From Diphasiastrum complanatum (lineage: Eukaryota > Streptophyta > Lycopodiopsida > Lycopodiales > Lycopodiaceae), in NCBI GenBank assembly GCA_029204225.1, contig CM055106.1:15218278-15282277 (forward strand): 64,000 nt of DNA. The letters are read 5' to 3'. Both the position numbers and the translations under genes were made by a program. Within the stretch, counting starts at the first letter, position 1. Each line of letters starts with the position of its first letter. Shown one piece after another: positions 57,785 to 64,000 of this stretch. The notes under the pieces were generated by a model that saw only the letters and a list, made by a program, of their open reading frames with translations, was not told where the DNA came from and did not search any database.

Positions 57785-57962
57785 GATCTCTTAACACTCA
57801 CAAGAAGCAGCCCTGCAACATTTTGCAATCCTGAGTGTACTGCAGACTGTGCCCTTCGATCACTTTGTGAAGGGATCTCTTAACACTCACAAGAAGCAGC
57901 CCTGCAACATTTTGCAATCCTGAGTGTACTGCAGACTGTGCCCTTCGATCACTTTGTGAAGG
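57785..57962. repeat. Perfect 89 bp tandem duplication
   Basis: gatctcttaacactcacaag begins at 57785 and 57874; the two 89-base units appear identical base for base, so the duplication is recent or is kept identical by gene conversion. Confidence 0.93.
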
Positions 57963-59479
57963 GAATCTAGAATGCATTATGAAAATATGTAAAATAAGGC
58001 TACAAAATTTCGAACACAATCTTGGTTTAGTTGGAGATTGCTTTTAAGTAGCAACCAACGTACTTGTATGTTACTTATTTTCACAGATCCGTCTCATTGG
58101 AGATCAGGTTCTACCTGTAAAGTGTTAATGTAAGGTTATTAAGTTTATGATACGATTTTTCTGACTTAAATTTTGCATAAAGTAGGCTGAGCCGCTGAGG
58201 GATGCGAAGTCTATTATGCTGAAAATCATGTACCAATATATTCTTCTTAGAAGTGCCTGGATTTTCGAAGATATGTTTATATCAGTTACACAGTTCAATG
58301 ATGTGGATCGTTGATCATGTTCAAGTTATCATACGAAACCCTGGTTTCCCTGGTTTTGCCTGTCCATCACAGCTGCCTGTGTATCTAAAAGACACCCTTG
58401 CCCCAAATTATGGAGCCTGAAACCCTATGATACATTGCTCGGTGTGGCAACGACTTGTTATAGCAAACGTATTGTAACCACCGTCTATATACTTGTTAGG
58501 TGAGTAACGGAAACAAGTGGATCAACTCCAGAATGTGGCCAGGCTGAGAAATTGTGAATGTAGGTAGTAAGCTTGCATTTTATGTAAATGCTAAAGGTAC
58601 AAAGTAAGGATGTTTATTTTGTTCATGTGTGCGGACTAGCAACCATTACCATGCACATACATGAAATAGCTTGTAAATAACATAATGTTTGTAGTATCTT
58701 GACATCTATTCCCAAGAGTATGCTCATAGTCCTGCACTGTAGCCAAGCTGGGTAGGGGTGATCTTATGGCAAGGGGGACTATCTTGGGATAATATAGAGC
58801 CCATGTGCTCTTGGGAGCTTTGTGCTCTATATTGTGGTTATAACTTTATGAGCAATGTAAATATTTTCCATTATCATACCAGTGCAATTAAGATGACCGC
58901 TGAAATTTAAAAGAATTTTCAAATAGTTTTTCAGAAAATAGCTAAGTGGATATATATACATGACTTCTTTCTAGATGTTGACATTTGTAGACTATTTTGT
59001 ATTTTATGAAAGATGCACATAACTAGTTTTGCTACAGATATCACAAAGCATGTGTGGATATCGATATAGACCAAACCAATCTATCCGACAGTGCTTTCAG
59101 TACACAATGAGATGGGTATCTTGGGAATGTAGGGGGGCTTGAATAGCCTCAAAAGGACAATGGATGCATGAAACTCTTTGTATAGAAAACACTCCATAAA
59201 GGACTCCCTTGTTCTATTACAAGAGACCAAATTTCAAGGCTTTGATTTGTGTATTTACTTGTTGATTGATAAGGCCTCTCATCATTATGCATATGCTCCA
59301 AATGGAACTGGGGTTGCAACGGGTCTTCTCATTTTCAAGTGTTTAGAGTATCAACAAAATTTTATTTTCAAAATGTCTAAATTAGCTACAAAGAAATTGA
59401 CCATTAAGAAAGCAATGAGTTAGTGGTCGACATATATAACATAAGCTATGAACGATGAGCATCAATGCATGGACTTGGT
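57963..59479. other. Intergenic DNA, no supported gene
   Basis: Short open frames only, without domains. Confidence 0.5.
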
Positions 59480-59481
59480 TG

Positions 59482-59534
<53 letters not shown>

Positions 59535-59545
59535 TATGTATATAG
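59480..59545. repeat. Compound (GT)n(TA)n microsatellite
   Basis: About 9 GT units followed by TA units, slightly interrupted after 59528. Confidence 0.95.
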
Positions 59546-61726
59546 ATAGAAAATTGTTTGTTATTGAAGGCCATGGCATTTTGATATATTAGAATGGAAA
59601 ATTCTGAATTGACGGGTATTAAAATGAACAATATACTTGCCCAACATTGGTATGCATAGGCTGTGGTTCAATTGGAAGACATGTTTAATGTGATATCAAA
59701 TCATGTACCCAATGTAAGTAGAGAAAGGTGCGTTGTGTGAGCAAATTTCACATCTAAACTTGGATACTCATAAGGGATGTTGGTAGCTATTTACCATTAG
59801 ATGGTTCCCCTCATAATTGATACAATATTCATATAATGGTTTTTCATTTCAAAATGTTTAAGTTAATTTACATAACATCCATCATACAACCAAGTTTTGG
59901 ACATGGTCAAATGATAGAATCAACAATTGTATGTTTGTATATTTGGATTGATTGTGGCCCTTGTACTAATGCCAATGTGCTGAATCTACAAACAACTATA
60001 AATCACAAAAGCTCATAACTATAGCAAATGAGCACCTTGTGGACTAACATAAGTTTTTGTGCTATAAATGTTGATATGTGATCTTAATAATGAGCCATAG
60101 GATTTTTAGATAAATATTAAGATAGGAATGAATAAGAGCAAAGAAAATTGCTTTAAAAAAAAGAATGAGGAACTCGCTAAGTTTAAAAAAATATTGTGTA
60201 GAAATATGGATTACTATTGAGATATCAAACAACTAATCAAAGTTTTGAGAAAGGCAAAATGATGGAAATGTGAAGGGTTTAAAATTACCCAAAAATTGTA
60301 TGGGTTGGCCAATTGTGGTATTTCTTTTTCCTAACATTGTCATTATTGAATAAAATATGGGATATGTAACAATTAGAATGCTAAGCAACAAGGTATTTTC
60401 AAAAGCTCTCTTTGAGAATTTTTAACAACATAAAATATAGACTTCAAGCGTGAAATATTTGGATATATTACTAGAGAATGATATCAATTGTAAGGAGGCA
60501 AGAGAAATACAAGATCGCTCAACCTTGAACAACTTGCACACCAAGAAATGTAATCTACTTTTTGGAGAAATCTTAGTGAAAAATAAAGTGCAACTATCAA
60601 ACGTGACAATGGATGGACACCAAGTTTCCATGGGAAATTTTATAGTCGAACTAATGGATGAGGGTGAGGCTTTATGAGTGGCAAAAGTACAAGTGTAGTT
60701 GCTATCTCACACATGTGAAACATGTAAGGTCAACTTGAGCTCCCTTCTTTTTGTATGTACTCCAAATTGGAGCTCATTTGGATGTGAATAATCAAGAGGA
60801 TGAGTGAAATTTGAAGGGGCAAGCTTATAAGGATTGATAGCATTGGTTTTTGGGGATCTACCATTGGCTTTGTGTCTCAGACATCTTCCTCACATGTGTG
60901 AAAGTGTGCAGGACCAAAGAGGTCACAATTTCTTTGAGATAATTCCAAATTAGCATGTTATGAGATTTTGATGAGACTGTGTAGAAAAATCAATAGAGAT
61001 TTCAAATCTATTGGTAGGTTTGAGATTGGATCATCAAATCAGAGATCAAAACATGGGAAGATGGAGTGAAATTGTTTTGTTTGGAGTGGTCAAATTTTCT
61101 CATTTTGAGTGTAGGATTGGCAAGCAAGTTGTTTTTAACTCAGATTGATTCTATTCAAGCATTATTTATGAAAGTGTGAGGGCCATCCTGAGATCCATTT
61201 GATGTGTCTAGAATAGGAAGTTGTCATATTTTGGGTTTGCAACTTGAAGAAAGATCTTTGTGAATTTTTAGGTGCCATTTTCTACCATTTCTTGAAAAAT
61301 AGATTGTTTAGTTTGGAGAGATTGTTCATGATGGATCAAGATCTTTGAAGATCTTCCAATTTGTGAATACAAAACACAAATTTGGTTGCAAAGGAGTGCA
61401 AATCTAGAGAGGAACAAGTACGTGAGTCTTTTTATTGGTGGATTCATCTTGGAATCGAGTGAGAGGCTAAATCCATATGCTTGAATGGTCAGAATGGAGT
61501 CACTACTTACACTCCAAGACTTGAATAATTTTTGTCTTTGATGAGGTGGAAGAGCCTCATGGAGGTCCATAGTTTCAAAGATAAAAAAGAAGTGTAATCT
61601 TGCCTTACATTCCATCAAGATGAATGTAAGTAATGAACTACTAAAAGTTTTTTCTTGTACCTTGTCCAAGGAGGCATGATAATTCTTGAAGGCCATATAT
61701 GAGTAAAAAAATACCTCTAGAAATGC
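59546..61726. other. Intergenic DNA, possibly old retroelement debris
   Basis: A plus-strand frame at 60450-60677 (MKYLDILLENDINCKEAREI) and a Cys/His cluster near 59650 (VCIGCGSIGRH) are protein-like but isolated. A minus-strand frame at 61268-61696 lacks a recognisable domain. Nothing supports a gene. Confidence 0.4.
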
Positions 61727-62098
61727 TTATGTTAAGAAATCATCGACAATATTCTTCTTCCGGACCTTATCGGTCTTCATAGGAAGTTCCTTGGAGGGCT
61801 TTGATTTCTTTTTTGTTTTCTTCTCCTTCCGATGGTTTTTCTCGTCTCTTGATAAATCTGGACTCTCAATGTCCGATTCGTTGCTTGAACTAGACGACTT
61901 CAAATTGTCGAATAAATCATCGTCAGAGCTCAAATTATCGGATGAGGCTAATGATTTCTTTTTCGTCTTTTTAGTGGAACGTCGTTTCCTCACGATTTTT
62001 GATGTCTCATAATTGGTATACACCATGTTAGCCAAAAGTTTGACGTAAAATAGGACTAATTTGAAGTAAAAATTAGTTACGCAGCAATTGATGAGCAT
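61727..62098 (-). CDS. Hypothetical Lys/Ser/Asp-rich ORF
   Basis: A 123-codon minus-strand frame. Residues 1-30 are hydrophobic and Tyr/Phe-rich (NCCVTNFYFKLVLFYVKLLA). The rest alternates basic clusters (RKRRSTKKTKKKS, RKEKKTKKKSKPSKE) with acidic/serine runs (SSDDDLFDNLKSSSSSNESD). That resembles a nuclear-localising disordered tail, but low-complexity sequence can give this by chance. No family recognised; no promoter or neighbouring exon seen. Confidence 0.25.
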   Translation of the reverse strand: MLINCCVTNFYFKLVLFYVKLLANMVYTNYETSKIVRKRRSTKKTKKKSLASSDNLSSDDDLFDNLKSSSSSNESDIESPDLSRDEKNHRKEKKTKKKSKPSKELPMKTDKVRKKNIVDDFLT

Positions 62099-62779
62099 CA
62101 GAATACAATGAATTGTACCAAAACGGATGCAGAATTTCGAGCCAAAAAACGGTCAAAAGGACCATCGAAAATATTTGACATAGACTAATTTTTTGTAAGA
62201 CCAAGCGAAAAATGTTGGTCCATGTAAAAATAGGTCCCAGCCCTCTTAAATGCGGCTAGTCAGAACTTTTACGGCCTTAAAATTGGCCCGATCGTAAAAT
62301 GCCGGTAATGCCAAGCACAATTTTGTTGTATTTAAAAATTCTTTTTACTAACACAAAAATCTTTATGTTTTTAGAAACGTTCAGTTTCCCTCCAAGATTG
62401 CTCTAGTCTGTCACACGGAAAAAAATCGGCAACTTGCAAAATCAAAATCGAGTCATTTGAATTATCACCAAAAGAGCATGCAAAAAAATCAACATGACAA
62501 TATGTAACATTCATTGGGAATAGTGGTTCGGGAAATGGGAATCAGGCACATGGGTATATGGCAATTTACGACATACAAATGTAGTTCCAGGAATATTTTC
62601 GGCAACCCATAAAGAAAAGGCCCGGCAAAACATAAAATGCAAAATGAGGCCCAAGGCCAATGTCAACCTTGGAGCCTATACAAACTTTCTTAGTGAAGTT
62701 GACAAATTCAAAGAAAATTTCATCTGCATGACATGTCGACAAGGGAATAGTTAAAAGGCTAGAATGATGAATCCATAGA

Positions 62780-63185
62780 CCTTCATGACCTTAAAAAATT
62801 AGGCATGTGGGCTAGGTCCTCTGAGGTGTCAAGGTATTAGTGGCTCACATTTTAATAGTCACACGAAAATCTATGGGAAAGATCAATTTCTTGCCAAATG
62901 TCAAAGAATTGTGGAAGTAGTAAATGGTCTCAAGGACCGTCGAAAATAGTTGGTAAATTGGGAAATTCATTGAGAACTTCACTTTTCACGAAGTGTCAAA
63001 CAAATGTTGGATAAGTACCGTCATAAGTAGTAATGGCTAATATAGCCCTTCACATCCCTTCACGGCCTTCAATATTAGGCATGTGGGCTAGGCCCTCTGA
63101 GGTGTCAAGGCACTAGTGGCTCACATTTCAATACTCACAAGGAAATCTATGGGCAAAATCACTTACTTGCCACATGTCAACAAAA
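62780..63185. repeat. Tandem duplication, ~277 bp period
   Basis: aggcatgtgggctagg starts at 62801 and 63078; in both it is followed by cctctgaggtgtcaagg, agtggctcacatt and gaaatctatggg (with one base difference). Diverged copies. Confidence 0.8.
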
Positions 63186-63284
63186 CTATGGAAATGGTTA
63201 AAAAATAAAAAGTGAAAATATAACTGAAAAGTTGTCAAAATGAAGGTTGCCCCTCACGACCCTCTATGAAAAGGATGTGTTTAA

Positions 63285-63500
63285 TTCAGTTGCTATGCTG
63301 ATGAGGGAGAGCTAGATTATATTGTTATACTGCTGAACATGAGGCTGTGCTTTTTTTTCTTTGATATGCTTGCTGCACACCAGCTGATTAGTCATGATTT
63401 TGTTATGCTGCTAAGTTGAAGAGGAGACTCATTATCTTGTTATGCTGCAAACAGGGAGATATAAGAAAGAGAGTTATCTTGTTGTGCTGCTGAGCTAAAG
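63285..63500. repeat. Dispersed cttgttatgctgctga words
   Basis: ttgttatgctgct or a close variant occurs about five times at irregular spacing in 215 bases. Confidence 0.6.
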
Positions 63501-63659
63501 GGAGGAGCCACTGTTGTGAGGGAACTTTCTTTGAGATAGCCATGATGTGGGGAGTTATTGTGATCCCAAGAGAAATCTATTTGCAGAGGTAGCTATTGTA
63601 TGTAGCAAAAGTGTTGAGCTCTGAGAGCCATTGTGTTCTACTTTGCAGAGCCATCTTAT

Positions 63660-63804
63660 GGAGAGCCGTGATTTTATTTTCAAAGTTGTAGAGATCATGT
63701 CCTGAGCAGTAGCATTGTGCGAGGGAGAGTAGGAGAGCCATGATTTTATTTTCAAGGTTGTAGAGATCATGTCCTGAGCAGTAGTATTGTGTGAGGGAGA
63801 GTAG
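63660..63804. repeat. Tandem duplication, 72 bp period
   Basis: ggagagcc(g/a)tgattttatt starts at 63660 and 63732; the units differ at about five positions. The minus-strand frame across them simply repeats the same peptide. Confidence 0.88.
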
Positions 63805-64000
63805 GATTTTAAGAAGATACGGCTCTGTGGGATGGGAGCTATCGTATTAGCAGTTCTTAAGTTCCCAGTTCCCAGCTTCCAGCTGCAGCTCAAATGCTAT
63901 CAATTGTTATTAATATCCTTCAAGCCCCATCCAACCGCCAGATACCAGTTATGACTGCAATGTTACCCCACTGAGAAGTGTGATAAATGGTTATTAGGAG

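Noticed and set aside
63555-63893. 112-codon minus-strand frame near the right edge
   Set aside because: It repeats one peptide because it crosses the 72 bp duplication; no other support.

Overview
This is a stretch of plant nuclear chromosome, very likely from a seed plant. The case rests on GT-AG introns of 1-3.6 kb, an intronless ESCRT-I gene of the plant ELC/VPS23 type, a TSO1-like (CPP/tesmin) CXC gene, and a background of Ty1/copia, Ty3/gypsy, LINE and hAT remains with long (GA)n tracts. I cannot name the species. Two host genes are well supported; most of the rest is transposon debris.

Layout. 1-3.7 kb: a frameshifted copia RT/RNase H fragment with the start of its 3' LTR, a decayed minus-strand gypsy integrase, then leader/LTR-like DNA ending in a tRNA-Met-type primer-binding site. 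3.7-8.95 kb: a copia element (gag, protease, pre-integrase, then integrase) split by about 3 kb of a second element that carries a PPT/LTR start, a 3 x 206 bp repeat, a 3 x 87 bp hairpin repeat and a gag-like region with unusual zinc knuckles. 8.95-10.6 kb: a broken hAT transposase. 10.9-15.3 kb: unassigned coding-like scraps, a poly(C) tract, GA repeats, and hAT C-terminal and miniature hAT remains.

16.67-17.98 kb (minus): ELC/VPS23, the ubiquitin-reading ESCRT-I subunit, complete. 19.5-22.4 kb: gypsy leader, PBS and gag. 23-32.4 kb: minus-strand LINE-type endonuclease fragment and three diverged copies of one leader; two copies (25.5-27.3 and 30.6-32.4 kb) are an obvious 1.8 kb duplication carrying an unrecognised ORF, followed in one copy by a reverse-transcriptase-like ORF. 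32.86-35.61 kb (minus): a copia element with both LTRs but most of its interior deleted. 36.3-40.5 kb: a 24 bp repeat array, a gypsy-like multi-knuckle gag and unrecognised broken ORFs.

42.6-57.6 kb (plus): a TSO1-like CXC transcription-factor gene. I could trace ten coding exons that stay in frame (about 1136 codons), with a GC-rich candidate promoter/5' UTR upstream and antisense coding-like scraps in its 5' region. Its introns hold short palindrome-rich elements, two of which have hAT-like 8 bp target duplications. 57.6-64 kb: intergenic DNA with tandem duplications, microsatellites and a low-complexity minus-strand ORF.

The two host genes are not functionally linked as far as the sequence shows: ELC acts in endosomal sorting in the cytoplasm, the CXC protein in the nucleus. 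The most unusual signal is a set of miniature hAT-like elements that share a core but carry different, internally repeated palindromic words near their ends. All boundaries, splice sites and homologies were read by eye without alignment software.
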